From Halorussus ruber (lineage in GTDB: Archaea > Halobacteriota > Halobacteria > Halobacteriales > Haladaptataceae), in assembly GCF_004765785.1 (NCBI RefSeq), contig NZ_SBIT01000010.1:124001-188000 (forward strand): a DNA stretch of 64,000 nt, given 5' to 3'. The translations under genes and the position numbers were made by a program. Positions 7,023 to 16,205 of this stretch are shown one piece after another. Position 1 is the first letter of the stretch; every line of letters starts with the position of its first letter. The notes beneath the pieces were generated by a model that was given only the letters and a program-made list of their open reading frames with translations, was not told the origin of the DNA and ran no database searches.

Positions 7023-9053
7023 GTGAGCAACGACGCCGCTGAGAAAACCCACCGAATCCGCGTCGGCGCGGACGTCGGCGGCACCTTCACCGACGTCGTA
7101 CTCCTGACCGAGGAGGACCGCCTCGTCACCGCGAAGGTCCCCTCGACCGACGACCAGAGCGAGGGCGTCCTCGACGGCATCCGAAAGGCCTGCGAGAAGG
7201 CCGACGTCGACCCTCGAGACGTCGACGCCTTCTCCCACGCGATGACGGTCTCCACGAACGCGCTCCTCGAAGAAGACGGCGCGAGGACCGCGCTCGTGAC
7301 GACCGAGGGGTTTTGCGACGTGCTGGAAATCGGCCGACAGGACCGGCCTTCGCTCTACGACCTGAACGCCGAGAAGCCGGACCCCCTCGTCCCTCGGCGC
7401 AGGCGCTTCGAGGTCGAGGAGCGCGCGACGCCGGACGGAATCGAGACTCCTCCCGACCCGGATTCGGTCCGCGAAATCGCGGGTCGAATCCGCGAAACCG
7501 AGGCCGAGAGCGTGGCCGTCTCGCTGTTGCACGCCTACGCCGACCCCGGAAACGAGGAGACCGTCGCCGAGATTCTGCGCGAGGAGTTGGACGCGCCCGT
7601 CTCGGCGTCCCACGAGGTGCTGGCCGCCTTCCGAGAGTACGAGCGCTCCTCCACGACTGCGGTGGACGCCTACGTGACGCCGAAAATCGACGCCTATCTG
7701 GGCCGACTCGTCGAGCGCGCCGAGGAGGCCGGAGTTCCGGCCCCGCTCGTCATGCAGTCGAACGGCGGCATCGCCGACGCTGGAACGGTCCGCGAACACG
7801 CCGTCACGACCTGTCTCTCGGGTCCCGCGGCGGGCGTGGTCGGTGCGGATGCCACGGCCGAATCGGCGACCGACGCCGCTGGCCTCGTCACCTTCGACAT
7901 GGGCGGGACCTCCAGCGACGTGAGTCTCGTCCGAGACGGCGAGGTCGAGCGCACCACCGAGGCCGAAATCGGCGGGCGGCCGGTCGGCACGCCGATGGTG
8001 GACGTGACGACGGTCGGCGCGGGCGGCGGGAGCCTCGCCTACGTCGATTCGGGCGGCGCGCTCCGCGTCGGTCCCGAGTCGGCGGGCGCGAATCCCGGCC
8101 CGGCGTGCTACGGGAAGGGCGGTTCCGAACCCACCGTGACAGACGCGAACGTCGTGCTGGGCTACCTCGGCGGCGACACGGCCTTGGGCGGCGAACTCTC
8201 GCTGGACGCCGAGGCGGCCCGCGAGGCCCTCGCGGACCTCGCCGACGAGGCCGACCTGTCGGGACCAGTCGAGGCCGCCCGCGGGGTCTACAGGGTAGCC
8301 AACGCCAGCATGACCAGGGCGGTCAGGGCCGTGACGGTCGAGCGCGGCCACGACCCCCGGAACTTCGCGCTGGCGGCGTTCGGCGGCGCGGGACCGATGC
8401 ACGCCGCCGCGCTGGCCGACCGCCTCGACGTGGGCCGGGTCGTGATTCCCCGCGCCTGCGGCGTCCTCTCGGCGTTCGGCCTGCTGGCGGCCGACGAGAC
8501 CCGCGACGCGGTTCGGACCTATCGCTCCTCGCTCGACGCGGCAGATTCCGCGGACATCGAATCGGTCCTCGCCGAGTTGGCCGACGAGGCGAAGGCGGAC
8601 CTCCGGAATCCAGACGCCGCATCGGTCACTCGGCACGCCGACCTCCGGTACTCGGGCCAGAGCTTCGAGCTACCGGTCGAGGTCGGCGAGTCGTTCGACC
8701 CCCGAGCCGTCGCCGAGCGGTTCCACGCGGCCCACGAGACGGCCCACGGCTACCGGATGGACGAGGCGGTCGAACTCGTCGGTCTCCGGGCGCGGGCGAC
8801 CATCGAGCGCGAGACGCCCGACGTGGCCTACAGCGCCGAGGGCGACCCCCGAGTCGGCTCGCGCGAGGCCAACTTCGGCGAGGAGGTCCGCGAGACGCCG
8901 GTCTACCGCCGGGAGGCGCTCCCGGCGGGCGAGGAGGTCGCGGGACCGGCCGTCTGCGAGCAGGCCGACAGCACGGTGGTTGTCCCGCCGGAGTGGCGGG
9001 CCGAGGTGCAGGCCGACGGGACGCTGGTGCTGAAACAGGAGGGCGAGAGATGA
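7023..9053 (+). CDS. hyuA: Hydantoinase/oxoprolinase family protein, subunit A
   Basis: 676 aa from a GTG at 7023. I prefer this start because upstream in-frame codons back to 6960 lack acidic, halophile-like composition. The N-terminal HyuA nucleotide-binding motif VGADVGGTFTDVV comes at about residue 13, and the actin-like second motif TFDMGGTSSDVSLV near residue 290. The family couples ATP hydrolysis to opening of hydantoin, oxoproline or related rings, or to ketone carboxylation, together with a HyuB partner, whose gene overlaps its stop codon. Substrate unknown. The two genes alone form the unit; no dedicated transporter or racemase is beside them. Confidence 0.9.
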   Translation: MSNDAAEKTHRIRVGADVGGTFTDVVLLTEEDRLVTAKVPSTDDQSEGVLDGIRKACEKADVDPRDVDAFSHAMTVSTNALLEEDGARTALVTTEGFCDVLEIGRQDRPSLYDLNAEKPDPLVPRRRRFEVEERATPDGIETPPDPDSVREIAGRIRETEAESVAVSLLHAYADPGNEETVAEILREELDAPVSASHEVLAAFREYERSSTTAVDAYVTPKIDAYLGRLVERAEEAGVPAPLVMQSNGGIADAGTVREHAVTTCLSGPAAGVVGADATAESATDAAGLVTFDMGGTSSDVSLVRDGEVERTTEAEIGGRPVGTPMVDVTTVGAGGGSLAYVDSGGALRVGPESAGANPGPACYGKGGSEPTVTDANVVLGYLGGDTALGGELSLDAEAAREALADLADEADLSGPVEAARGVYRVANASMTRAVRAVTVERGHDPRNFALAAFGGAGPMHAAALADRLDVGRVVIPRACGVLSAFGLLAADETRDAVRTYRSSLDAADSADIESVLAELADEAKADLRNPDAASVTRHADLRYSGQSFELPVEVGESFDPRAVAERFHAAHETAHGYRMDEAVELVGLRARATIERETPDVAYSAEGDPRVGSREANFGEEVRETPVYRREALPAGEEVAGPAVCEQADSTVVVPPEWRAEVQADGTLVLKQEGER

Positions 9054-10660
9054 CCGACACCACCGACGACGCCGACATCGACTCCGTCGAACTCGAAATC
9101 CTCCGGAATCAACTGGAGAGCGTGGCCGAGGAGATGGGCCAAGTCCTGATTCGGGGCGCGTATTCGCCGAACATCAAGGAGCGCCAGGACTGCTCGACCG
9201 CGCTGTTCGACGCCGAGGGCCGGATGATTGCGCAGGCCGAACACATCCCGGTCCACCTCGGCGCGATGCCCGAAGCGGTCGCGGCGGTCCGGGAGTTGGA
9301 CCCCGAGCCCGGCGACACGTTCGTCGTCAACGACCCCTTCGAGGGCGGGACCCACCTGCCGGACGTGACGCTGGTCTCGCCGCTCGCGCCCGACGAGGCC
9401 GATGCAGAAATCGTCGGCTACGCGGTCTCTCGCGCCCACCACGCCGACGTCGGCGGGATGAGTCCGGGGAGCATGCCAGCGGGAGCGCGCGAGATTTATC
9501 AGGAGGGCCTGCGCCTGCCGCCGGTCCGCCTCGCGGCGGGCGGCGAGGTCTGCGAGGACGTGCTGGCGCTCCTGCTGGCGAACGTCCGGACGCCCGACGA
9601 GCGCCGGGCGGACCTCCGCGCCCAGATGGCGGCCAACGACCGCGCCGAGGAGCGCGTCGGCGAACTGCTGGCCGACCACGGCGACCGCCTGCTTTCGGCG
9701 TTCGACGCGGTCGTGGACTACTCTCGGGAACGAATGGAGTCGGAACTGGCCGCCCTGCCCGACGGCGAGTACCGCGCTCAGGACGTGCTGGAGGGCGACG
9801 GAGTCACTGACGACGACATCCCGATTTCGGTCGCGGTCGAGATAGACGGCTCGTCGCTCTCGGTCGATTTCGCGGGCACCGCCGACCAACTGGCGGGCAA
9901 CCTCAACGCGCCGCTGTCGGTGGCCAAGAGCGCGGTCTACTTCGCGGTCCGGTGCGCGACCGACCCCGAGATTCCGCCGAATCAGGGTTGCTACGCGCCA
10001 ATTTCTGTCAGCGCGCCCGAGGGGTGCCTGCTGAATCCCGCGCCGCCCGCCGCGGTCGTCGGCGGCAACGTCGAGACCAGCCAGCGCGTGACCGACGCGG
10101 TGTTCCGGGCGCTGGCGGAGGCCGCACCCGACCGCGTCCCCGCCGAGGGGCAGGGGACGATGAACAACCTCATCGTCGGAAGCCGAGCGGGAGGATTCAC
10201 CTACTACGAGACCATCGGCGGCGGGTTCGGTGCGAGAGCGGCGAAGGACGGCATGGACGGCGTGCAGGTCGGGATGACCAACACGCTGAACACGCCGGTC
10301 GAGGCCCTCGAAGCCGAGTACCCCCTTCGGGTCGAACGCTACGCGCTCCGGCCCGACAGCGGCGGCGCGGGCGAGTTCCGCGGCGGCCTCGGACTGGAGC
10401 GCGCGGTCACGGTTCAGGAGGACGCCACGGTGTCGCTCCTCACCGAGCGCCGCCGTCACGCGCCGCAGGGCCGCGAGGGCGGACAAGCGGGCGCGCTCGG
10501 CCAGAACCGCATCGACGGCGAGCGCGTCGGCGCGAAGACGACCGAGGAGGTCGAGGCCGGAACCACCGTCACGGTGCTGACGCCCGGCGGCGGCGGGTAC
10601 GGCGATTCGCGCGACAGGGACGGCGAGGCCCGCGAGCGCGACCGGGAGGACGGGAAATAA
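9050..10660 (+). CDS. hyuB: Hydantoinase/oxoprolinase family protein, subunit B
   Basis: 536 aa. Its ATG lies within the hyuA stop (ATGA), so the two are coupled. Recognisable HyuB segments are DSVELEILRNQLESVAEEMGQ at the start, FVVNDPFEGGTHLPDV, AHHADVGGMSPGSMP with the candidate metal-binding His pair, and the Gly-rich C-terminal TPGGGGYGD. It forms the B half of the ATP-dependent hydantoinase/oxoprolinase complex. The last 20 residues are a charged Asp/Arg/Glu tail, a common halophile extension. A different reading phase is also open over this stretch, but its composition is not protein-like. Confidence 0.9.
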   Translation: MTDTTDDADIDSVELEILRNQLESVAEEMGQVLIRGAYSPNIKERQDCSTALFDAEGRMIAQAEHIPVHLGAMPEAVAAVRELDPEPGDTFVVNDPFEGGTHLPDVTLVSPLAPDEADAEIVGYAVSRAHHADVGGMSPGSMPAGAREIYQEGLRLPPVRLAAGGEVCEDVLALLLANVRTPDERRADLRAQMAANDRAEERVGELLADHGDRLLSAFDAVVDYSRERMESELAALPDGEYRAQDVLEGDGVTDDDIPISVAVEIDGSSLSVDFAGTADQLAGNLNAPLSVAKSAVYFAVRCATDPEIPPNQGCYAPISVSAPEGCLLNPAPPAAVVGGNVETSQRVTDAVFRALAEAAPDRVPAEGQGTMNNLIVGSRAGGFTYYETIGGGFGARAAKDGMDGVQVGMTNTLNTPVEALEAEYPLRVERYALRPDSGGAGEFRGGLGLERAVTVQEDATVSLLTERRRHAPQGREGGQAGALGQNRIDGERVGAKTTEEVEAGTTVTVLTPGGGGYGDSRDRDGEARERDREDGK

Positions 10661-10705
10661 GCAATACGTAGTGGGTTTCTAACCCACCTGTTGATCGGTT
10701 ATATT

Positions 10706-10960
10706 TCAGTTAGAGGCCACTAATCCTTTAACAACCGGAACACAAGACGCAAATAAGAGAATAACGAGAATGGGAATAAGGATAAAAAAAGCGGTTATCT
10801 GAAGACCTTCCGAGAAAGGTACACTAATTCCCGATGCAGAGAATTGCAACAGTTTAGGAATTTTCGCGGAAACTCGATCAGGATTAGAAAAGAAAACAAG
10901 AAATGCCATAATCAAAATTTCCATAGCGAACTCATACGGTAGGAACTTTTTAGCGGACAT
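10706..10960 (-). CDS. Small two-helix membrane protein, third gene of AT-rich operon
   Basis: 84 aa with two strongly hydrophobic stretches (residues about 12-26 and 53-80) separated by a short polar loop. No family recognised. It starts 11 bases inside the end of the preceding gene, so translation is probably coupled. AT content and codon use (many Ile, Lys, Asn and A/T third positions) differ sharply from the surrounding genes, as for the two genes before it. Membrane location is clear; the role is unknown. Confidence 0.55.
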   Translation of the reverse strand: MSAKKFLPYEFAMEILIMAFLVFFSNPDRVSAKIPKLLQFSASGISVPFSEGLQITAFFILIPILVILLFASCVPVVKGLVASN

Positions 10961-11651
10961 TTATCTCTTTAGCACCTCTATTAAATGCAATAATGAAGAA
11001 ACCGGTCGTGAGAACCAATAAAACTGCTAATGGTAGAAACGGCTGAACAAACCCGAAAATAAAGGACCCAAATATAGAAAGAATCGCCCCAACCATCATT
11101 GTTGACTTGTAAATAACCTCTAGTGTCTCATTGTCAATATTTGGTTGGTTGTTGGTAGTTTCCTCTATCATGGACGATTCTTCTCTACGAGATTCCCTCC
11201 TGTCTTCTTGAGGAGTGTGTCCTACTTTGTTATCAACCTCTTGGCGAACATTCTGGCCTTCCTTATCCGTCCTCTGTTGAGTTTCAGGTGTTGCCTGAAT
11301 CGTTGATATGCAACCACGGTCGGGAGGTGAAGACTGAGTAGGTGATATCTCCTCATCATGGTCCTTCTCTTTGGTAACTCCTACCGGATCTTTTTTGAAA
11401 TTTTGGGCTGATGGTCCCTCATATTCGATATCATCTGGATCCTCCTCATGGTCTACAGACTTTTCGTATTCTATCTCTTGCTGTTCTGTAGGATTCGTAG
11501 GGTAGGGATTCGGATCAGTTAATGCTGAGCGAGCAAGTTCAAATCGTTGTGTTCGCTCTATCAACTCGTGATACTTTTCTTGAGATACTTCAACCGTTTT
11601 CTCCTCCTTTGTATCATTTGGATTTTTTGAACTATTCATGCTGGCTTTCAT
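10950..11651 (-). CDS. Acidic coiled protein with C-terminal two-helix membrane anchor
   Basis: 233 aa, family not recognised. Residues 1-165 are hydrophilic, rich in Glu, Asp, Gln, Ser and Thr, probably extended or coiled. Residues about 180-225 form two membrane helices with a short turn (VGAILSIFGSFIFGFVQPFLPLAVLLVLTTGFF). It overlaps the upstream gene by 20 bases and the downstream gene by 11. The ATG at 11639 is an alternative start that would shorten the overlap. AT-rich, in line with horizontal transfer of the whole trio. The long cytoplasmic region could present a partner-binding tail at the membrane. Confidence 0.6.
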   Translation of the reverse strand: MKASMNSSKNPNDTKEEKTVEVSQEKYHELIERTQRFELARSALTDPNPYPTNPTEQQEIEYEKSVDHEEDPDDIEYEGPSAQNFKKDPVGVTKEKDHDEEISPTQSSPPDRGCISTIQATPETQQRTDKEGQNVRQEVDNKVGHTPQEDRRESRREESSMIEETTNNQPNIDNETLEVIYKSTMMVGAILSIFGSFIFGFVQPFLPLAVLLVLTTGFFIIAFNRGAKEINVR

Positions 11652-12342
11652 TTGTAGAGTCTGTTTTCTCTGAAAGCGATTCTGATTCTAAACTGTCTAA
11701 TTCATCAAGCAATTCGTTCAAGTCATCAAGATGCCGCTGGATATGTTGAGACTCATTGGCGAGTGCTTCTGCTTCTTCTTCAGTAATAGTGACTGAAGAA
11801 TGTCGGTTTTCGATTCTCTTCCTGACGTGATTGACAACTACTGCCGAAAAATTCAGAAGACCAGATGGGAGTTCTTGGGTTTTTAGGACGGGGGTATTGC
11901 CAGAGTACGCAGTAAAAGTAACTACTGGGTTTCCCTCATGTGTGCGCTGGTCAACACTAGAATCATAATTATTTAATCGATTATAATACGGATAGTATGA
12001 TTCAGAATAAACTTTCTTAAATTCATCTTCTAAACTTGAGTATTCCTGAGAAAAACTTTTTATCTTTTCTTCTACACCTTCACCATAATTCTCGGAAACG
12101 TCTTGGAAAAATCCTTCCTGAGAAATAAGTGCCATATAAATTCCAATAAAGGCATCTTTAAACCGAGATTCCTGAGCAAAGGAGCGTAGTCGGCTACGGG
12201 CCTGATTTGCGTCATAAAGATAAAGTTGCTGAATCTCATCAAGAAATTCTCGAATTGACTCCTCGTTTTCAATTATGGGATCTACCCATCGCTCTGGTGG
12301 CGAGGGTTTATCTATCCCCTCTTCCTTATCGTGATTATCCAT
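11632..12342 (-). CDS. Unknown soluble helical protein, first gene of AT-rich operon
   Basis: 236 aa, no family recognised. No signal peptide or membrane helix is seen. It is mostly helical and acidic: residues 25-120 are predicted helices with many Tyr and Phe (SYYPYYNRLNNY), and the C-terminal 60 residues are a Glu/Asp/Ser-rich coil. Promoter-like sequence (TTATATAG on the coding strand, about 12377-12386) lies roughly 35-45 bases upstream. The next gene starts before this one ends. AT-rich compared with both flanks. Such compact trios of one soluble and two membrane proteins occur in phage-defence and toxin loci, but nothing in the sequence proves this. Confidence 0.6.
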   Translation of the reverse strand: MDNHDKEEGIDKPSPPERWVDPIIENEESIREFLDEIQQLYLYDANQARSRLRSFAQESRFKDAFIGIYMALISQEGFFQDVSENYGEGVEEKIKSFSQEYSSLEDEFKKVYSESYYPYYNRLNNYDSSVDQRTHEGNPVVTFTAYSGNTPVLKTQELPSGLLNFSAVVVNHVRKRIENRHSSVTITEEEAEALANESQHIQRHLDDLNELLDELDSLESESLSEKTDSTNESQHE

Positions 12343-12513
12343 AGTTTCGCATTGAAATTTCCCCTACTTCAAATTTTCTATATAATAAGTATTCAGTAGT
12401 AACCTAGTCTATGGTTGATAATCCACCATATACACATAATAATTAACGTAGGGGGCGCAGATATATAAGTCAAAGGCAGAACCACTAAGTTATCAATCCT
12501 GCTACCTACCTCC
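12343..12513. promoter_or_regulatory. AT-rich divergent promoter region
   Basis: A TATA-like run TTCTATATAATAAG at about 12376-12390 can serve the minus-strand trio. ATATATAAG at 12461-12469 lies about 45 bases before the GTG at 12514 and can serve the plus-strand MoxR-associated genes. The AT-rich block ends here, marking the edge of the low-GC insert. Confidence 0.5.
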
Positions 12514-13461
12514 GTGGACCGTGATACCGCACGCCCCGTCGCGCTCGCGCTGTTGGCAGTCGTCGCGCTCGGCGTCGCCGCCGCGACGCTCGACACGGCG
12601 GTGACGACCGACTCGTCCGGCGGATTCGGCGTCGGACCGCCCGCGTCGAGTCCGGGCGTCCAGAACGGCAGTCAGCCGAGCTTCGAACTCGGCAACCAAT
12701 CGACGAACGCGACCGGGGTGCTAGGGATGGACTTCCCCTGCTACGCGTTTCTGGACACGTGGTGGGCCATCACGGCCATCCTCGGCGTCTTCACCCTCGG
12801 GGGCTACGTCGCGTACCGACGCCTCGGCGGCATCGGCGTCGTGGCCTACGCCGGGCCGGTGGGCATCCCTCTGCTGTTCGCCCACGCGCTTCTCACCATG
12901 TGTAGCGAACCGGCCGAGGAGACCCGCGACTCGCTGTTCAAGTCGGGCAACGTCTCGCTCCTGCCCGAAGGCGGCAGCGGCTCGCCCGGCGGAGCCACCG
13001 GCACGACGCTGACCGACCCCTCCTTCCTGCTGATGGCCGGACTCGGAGTCGCGCTCCTCGCGGCGGTCGCGCTCCTGTTCGTCTCCTCCAGCGGAGACGA
13101 CCCCGAACCAGACGAGGAGTTCGCCGAACCCGGCGACTCGACCGACGTGCAGGCGGTCGGTCGGGCCGCGGGCGAGGCCGCGGACCGCATCGAGACCACG
13201 ACCGACGTGGACAACGAGGTCTTCCGGGCGTGGCGCGAGATGACAGACCACCTCGACGTGTCGAACCCCCAGTCCAGCACGCCCGCCGAGTTCGCTGGCG
13301 CGGCGGTCGAGGCCGGGATGGCCCGCGAGGACGTCGACCGCCTGACCTCGCTGTTCGAGGAGGTGCGCTACGGCGGCGAGTCGCCGACCGACGAGCGCGA
13401 AGAGCAGGCGCTCGACGCCCTCCGCCGCATCGAGGACGAGTACGCGGGTGGTCGCCGATGA
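12514..13461 (+). CDS. DUF4129 membrane protein of the MoxR/DUF58 module
   Basis: 315 aa from GTG. An N-terminal hydrophobic segment is followed by a Ser/Gly/Thr-rich outer region, two central membrane helices (residues about 78-96 and 110-130) and a fourth near 170-190. The cytoplasmic C-terminal 90 residues (FRAWREMTDHL, TPAEFAGAAVEAG, LTSLFEEVRYGG) match the DUF4129 domain, which accompanies transglutaminase-like and DUF58 proteins in MoxR gene sets. Its stop overlaps the next start (ATGA). The role is inferred to be assembly or signalling at the membrane together with MoxR; the exact activity is unknown. Confidence 0.75.
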   Translation: MDRDTARPVALALLAVVALGVAAATLDTAVTTDSSGGFGVGPPASSPGVQNGSQPSFELGNQSTNATGVLGMDFPCYAFLDTWWAITAILGVFTLGGYVAYRRLGGIGVVAYAGPVGIPLLFAHALLTMCSEPAEETRDSLFKSGNVSLLPEGGSGSPGGATGTTLTDPSFLLMAGLGVALLAAVALLFVSSSGDDPEPDEEFAEPGDSTDVQAVGRAAGEAADRIETTTDVDNEVFRAWREMTDHLDVSNPQSSTPAEFAGAAVEAGMAREDVDRLTSLFEEVRYGGESPTDEREEQALDALRRIEDEYAGGRR

Positions 13462-14240
13462 GCCGGAACGACCACCCGATTCTGACGGCCGCGGGAGTCC
13501 TCGCGGTCGCCGTGGGCCTGCTGTTCGTCTTCGTCCCCGGACTCGCCAGCGCCATCGGCACCGGCTACGCCGCGGTCACCATGGTCGGCCTGCTGGCGCT
13601 GGTGCAGGCGATTCGGGTCGTGCGCTCCCGGCAGGCCACCGACTTGGAAGCCACCGAGACGCCCGACGTGGAGACGGTCGAGTCGATGCCCACGCCCGGC
13701 GACGAGTTCGACGAGACGGTCGCCGAAATCCGGTCGGGGCCGCGCCGGGTCCTCATCCGCGAGCGGGCCGACCTCCGCGAGGCGCTGGAGGAGGCCGCGC
13801 TGACCGCCGTCGCCGACCGGGAGAACTGCTCGCGCGAGCAGGCCGCCGACCTCCTCGACGCCGGGACGTGGACCGACGACGCTCACGCCGCGGCCTTCCT
13901 CGGCGGGGCAGACGCCCCCTCGCCGCCCCTCCTCGACCGAGTGAAAATCGCCGCAAGCGGCGAGTCGCCCTTCCAGTTCCGGATTCGCCGGACCGCCGAC
14001 GCGGTCGCCCGGACCGCCGATGTCGTGGACGACACGAACGACACAGACGACGAGGACGGAGGAATCGCCGGAAACGGAATCGGAGAGAGCGCGACCGACT
14101 CTGGTCGGGTCGAGAGCCACGGGACGAACGCCGAGGCCACCGACCGGGGCGACGACGCGGACCGAGGCGACGACGCAGACCGAGGCGACGACGCAGACCG
14201 AGGCGACGACGCGGACCGGACGACGGAGGTCGAAGCATGA
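13458..14240 (+). CDS. Membrane protein of the MoxR/DUF58 module with DRGDDA tail repeats
   Basis: 260 aa. The start ATG at 13458 overlaps the preceding stop, and the frame gives two N-terminal membrane helices (residues about 8-28 and 33-50). A cytoplasmic acidic domain of about 150 residues follows, then a C-terminal tail holding four tandem DRGDDA units. Homologues are known to me only as haloarchaeal proteins of unknown function that travel with DUF58 genes. The next gene overlaps by four bases. The tail is low-complexity and likely disordered. Confidence 0.7.
   Translation: MSRNDHPILTAAGVLAVAVGLLFVFVPGLASAIGTGYAAVTMVGLLALVQAIRVVRSRQATDLEATETPDVETVESMPTPGDEFDETVAEIRSGPRRVLIRERADLREALEEAALTAVADRENCSREQAADLLDAGTWTDDAHAAAFLGGADAPSPPLLDRVKIAASGESPFQFRIRRTADAVARTADVVDDTNDTDDEDGGIAGNGIGESATDSGRVESHGTNAEATDRGDDADRGDDADRGDDADRGDDADRTTEVEA
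14142..14213 (+). repeat. Four tandem 18-bp units encoding DRGDDA
   Basis: Four consecutive in-frame 18-base copies, nearly identical in DNA with only third-position changes, encode the acidic tail of the protein ending at 14240. This suggests recent slippage expansion. Confidence 0.85.
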
Positions 14241-15514
14241 AGTCGATTCGGGAGACTAATCGCTGGCGCGGCGTCAGCGCGGTCGCGCTGCTCGCGGGGT
14301 CGCTCGGCGTCCTGTTCAGTCGGCCGCTGGTCCTGCTGTCGGGCGTCGTCGGCGTCGCGTTCGCGGCCTACGCCCGGACCGCAGGGACGCCCGAACCCCG
14401 ACTCGACGTGACCCGGACCATCAGCGACGACGAACCCCTGCCGGGCGACGAGGTGGAGGTCCGACTCACCGTCGAGAACGTCGGCGATTCGACGCTCGCT
14501 GACCTCCGAATCGTTGACGGGGTGCCCGACGCCCTGCCCGTGACTGGCGGGTCCGCCCGGCTCGGAACCGCGCTTCGACCGGGGAAGACGGCCAGCCTGA
14601 CCTACACCGTCGAGGCCGAGCGCGGGGAACACGAGTTCGACCCCGTGATTGCGATTACCAGGGACTTCAGCGGCGCAATCGAAGTCGAGACCGAAGTCGA
14701 GGTCGAGACCGCAATCGAGTGCGTGCCGAAACTCGGGACGACCGTGGACGTGCCGCTCCGCGCTCAGACCACCCAGTACACCGGCCGGGTCACCACCGAC
14801 ACCGGCGGGTCGGGCGTCGAGTTCCACGCGACTCGGGAGTACCGACCGGGCGACCCCCTCTCGCGGGTGGACTGGAACCGGCTCGCTCGGACCGGCGAGT
14901 TGACCACCGTCGACTTCCGCGAGGAGCGCGCGGCCAGCGTGGTGGTCCTCGTGGACACCCGCGAGAAGGCGTATCTCGCCTCGGGCGACGACGAGCGCAA
15001 CGCGGTCCAGTTCGGCGTGGACGCCGCGGGCAAAATCGTCACGAAGCTGCTGGACGCGGGCGACCGAGTCGGTCTGGCCTCGCTCGGCCCCGAATCCTGC
15101 TGGCTCGCCCCCGGCGCTGGCCACGACCATCAGGCCCGCGCTCGGAACCTGCTGGCGACCCATCCCGCGTTCTCGCCGGTCCCCTCCGAGGAGATGTTCT
15201 ACCCGACGACTCGGCTCAAGCAGATTCGCAAGCGACTCCCGGCCTCCTCGCAAGTACTCTTCGTCACGCCGCTGTGCGACGACTTCGGCCCGGAGGTCGC
15301 CCGGCGACTCGACGCCGAGGGCCACCTCGTGACGGTGGTGAGTCCGGACCTGACCGCGACCGCGACCTCGGGTCAGCGATTCGCCCGGACCCGGCGCAAA
15401 CACCGGGTCTCGAAGCTCAGGCAGGCCGGAATCAGGGTCGTGGACTGGGACACCGACGAGACCTTCGGCGTCGCGCTGGCTCGGATGGCCCGCGTCACGG
15501 GGGGTCCGGCGTGA
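14237..15514 (+). CDS. DUF58 domain protein
   Basis: 425 aa. Two N-terminal membrane helices (about 13-50) are followed by an immunoglobulin-like region carrying LPGDEVEVRLTVENVGDSTL. Then comes the DUF58 hallmark EYRPGDPLSRVDWNRLARTGEL and, after about 15 residues, VVVLVDTRE, the start of a vWA-like fold. DUF58 proteins work with MoxR AAA ATPases, thought to be chaperones that load metal or cofactors or mature vWA-type partners. The start overlaps the previous gene by four bases and the stop overlaps the next. Confidence 0.88.
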   Translation: MKSIRETNRWRGVSAVALLAGSLGVLFSRPLVLLSGVVGVAFAAYARTAGTPEPRLDVTRTISDDEPLPGDEVEVRLTVENVGDSTLADLRIVDGVPDALPVTGGSARLGTALRPGKTASLTYTVEAERGEHEFDPVIAITRDFSGAIEVETEVEVETAIECVPKLGTTVDVPLRAQTTQYTGRVTTDTGGSGVEFHATREYRPGDPLSRVDWNRLARTGELTTVDFREERAASVVVLVDTREKAYLASGDDERNAVQFGVDAAGKIVTKLLDAGDRVGLASLGPESCWLAPGAGHDHQARARNLLATHPAFSPVPSEEMFYPTTRLKQIRKRLPASSQVLFVTPLCDDFGPEVARRLDAEGHLVTVVSPDLTATATSGQRFARTRRKHRVSKLRQAGIRVVDWDTDETFGVALARMARVTGGPA

Positions 15515-16011
15515 CCCGCGAAATCGACCGGTCGCCCGCTCGCCTCTCGTCGGCGCTGGCGATAAGCGCGGCGGCGCTCGCGGCGGGGACGAGCGCGCTC
15601 TCCGCGACCGTCGCGCTCGCCGGGTCGCTCGGCGGCCTCGCGCTCTTCGCGGTCGGCGTGGTCGTGGGGTCCCGGCGCGGCCTCACCCTCGGCGCGGGCG
15701 TCCTGCTCCTCTCGGCGCTCGTCGGCGGCCTGCTCTCGGGGGCGGCCTACCTCCTCCTGCCGGGGGTCATCGCCACGGTGCTGGCGTGGGACTTCGGCGA
15801 GCAGGCCGTCAACGTCGGCGAGCAACTGGGCCGAGGAGCCGACACGACCCAACTGGAGGTCACTCACGCCGCCGGAAGCACGGTGGTCGGCGTCGGCGCT
15901 GGCGCGCTGGGCTACGGGGTCTATCTGGTCTCCTCGGGCGGCCAGCCGGTGACCGCGCTGGTGTTCCTGCTGTTGGCCGCGGTGGTGCTGACCTCGGCGC
16001 TCAGGAACTGA
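15511..16011 (+). CDS. Small polytopic membrane protein, last gene of the DUF58 operon
   Basis: 166 aa from a GTG that overlaps the DUF58 stop by four bases. It has about five Ala/Leu/Gly/Val-rich membrane helices and a short acidic loop in the middle (EQAVNVGEQLGRGADTTQLEV). No catalytic motif is visible. Its consistent coupling to the DUF58 gene suggests it is a membrane component of the same module. Function unknown. Confidence 0.65.
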   Translation: MTREIDRSPARLSSALAISAAALAAGTSALSATVALAGSLGGLALFAVGVVVGSRRGLTLGAGVLLLSALVGGLLSGAAYLLLPGVIATVLAWDFGEQAVNVGEQLGRGADTTQLEVTHAAGSTVVGVGAGALGYGVYLVSSGGQPVTALVFLLLAAVVLTSALRN

Positions 16012-16073
16012 GAGTGGGTATCTTGGGGTTTTGGGTTATTCTCCGGCGAGTTTGTACTCGGTGGTGTTTCCGA

Positions 16074-16205
16074 ATCGGCGCGCGTTGGCGCGACCTCGTG
16101 TCGCGCCATCGGCGTGCGAGGGATGAGGACCGCAGGCCGTCAGGCCGAGGACCGCAATCGGTTGGGGAGGCGTGAGGTCCGCGGTTGCGGGGCGGTGCGG
16201 AGACG
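16074..16205 (+). repeat. Dispersed structured repeat family B, copy B1
   Basis: The 314-base stretch 16012-16325 has no gene; this repeat fills its middle. It shares with the minus strand of 30541-30672 a common order of blocks: TCGGCGCGCG, a hairpin with loop CCTC..GTG, GCGAGGGATGAG, GCAGG and finally CAATCGGTTGGGGAGGCG. The hairpin here is GGCGCGA/TCGCGCC (about 16087-16107). At the other copy it is GGTGCGG paired to CCGCACT, so the stem is kept while the bases differ. This could be a mobile non-coding element or a structured RNA. Confidence 0.6.

Noticed and set aside
7313-10660. A 1115-codon open frame that contains hyuB as its end
   Set aside because: Its first half overlaps hyuA in another phase and encodes Arg/Gly/Pro-rich sequence typical of GC-rich antiphase reading. 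Only the part from 9050 is protein-like.
13448-15514. A 688-codon open frame covering two genes
   Set aside because: The region before 14237 is Arg-rich antiphase of the coupled membrane gene; the real DUF58 start is the ATGA overlap at 14237.
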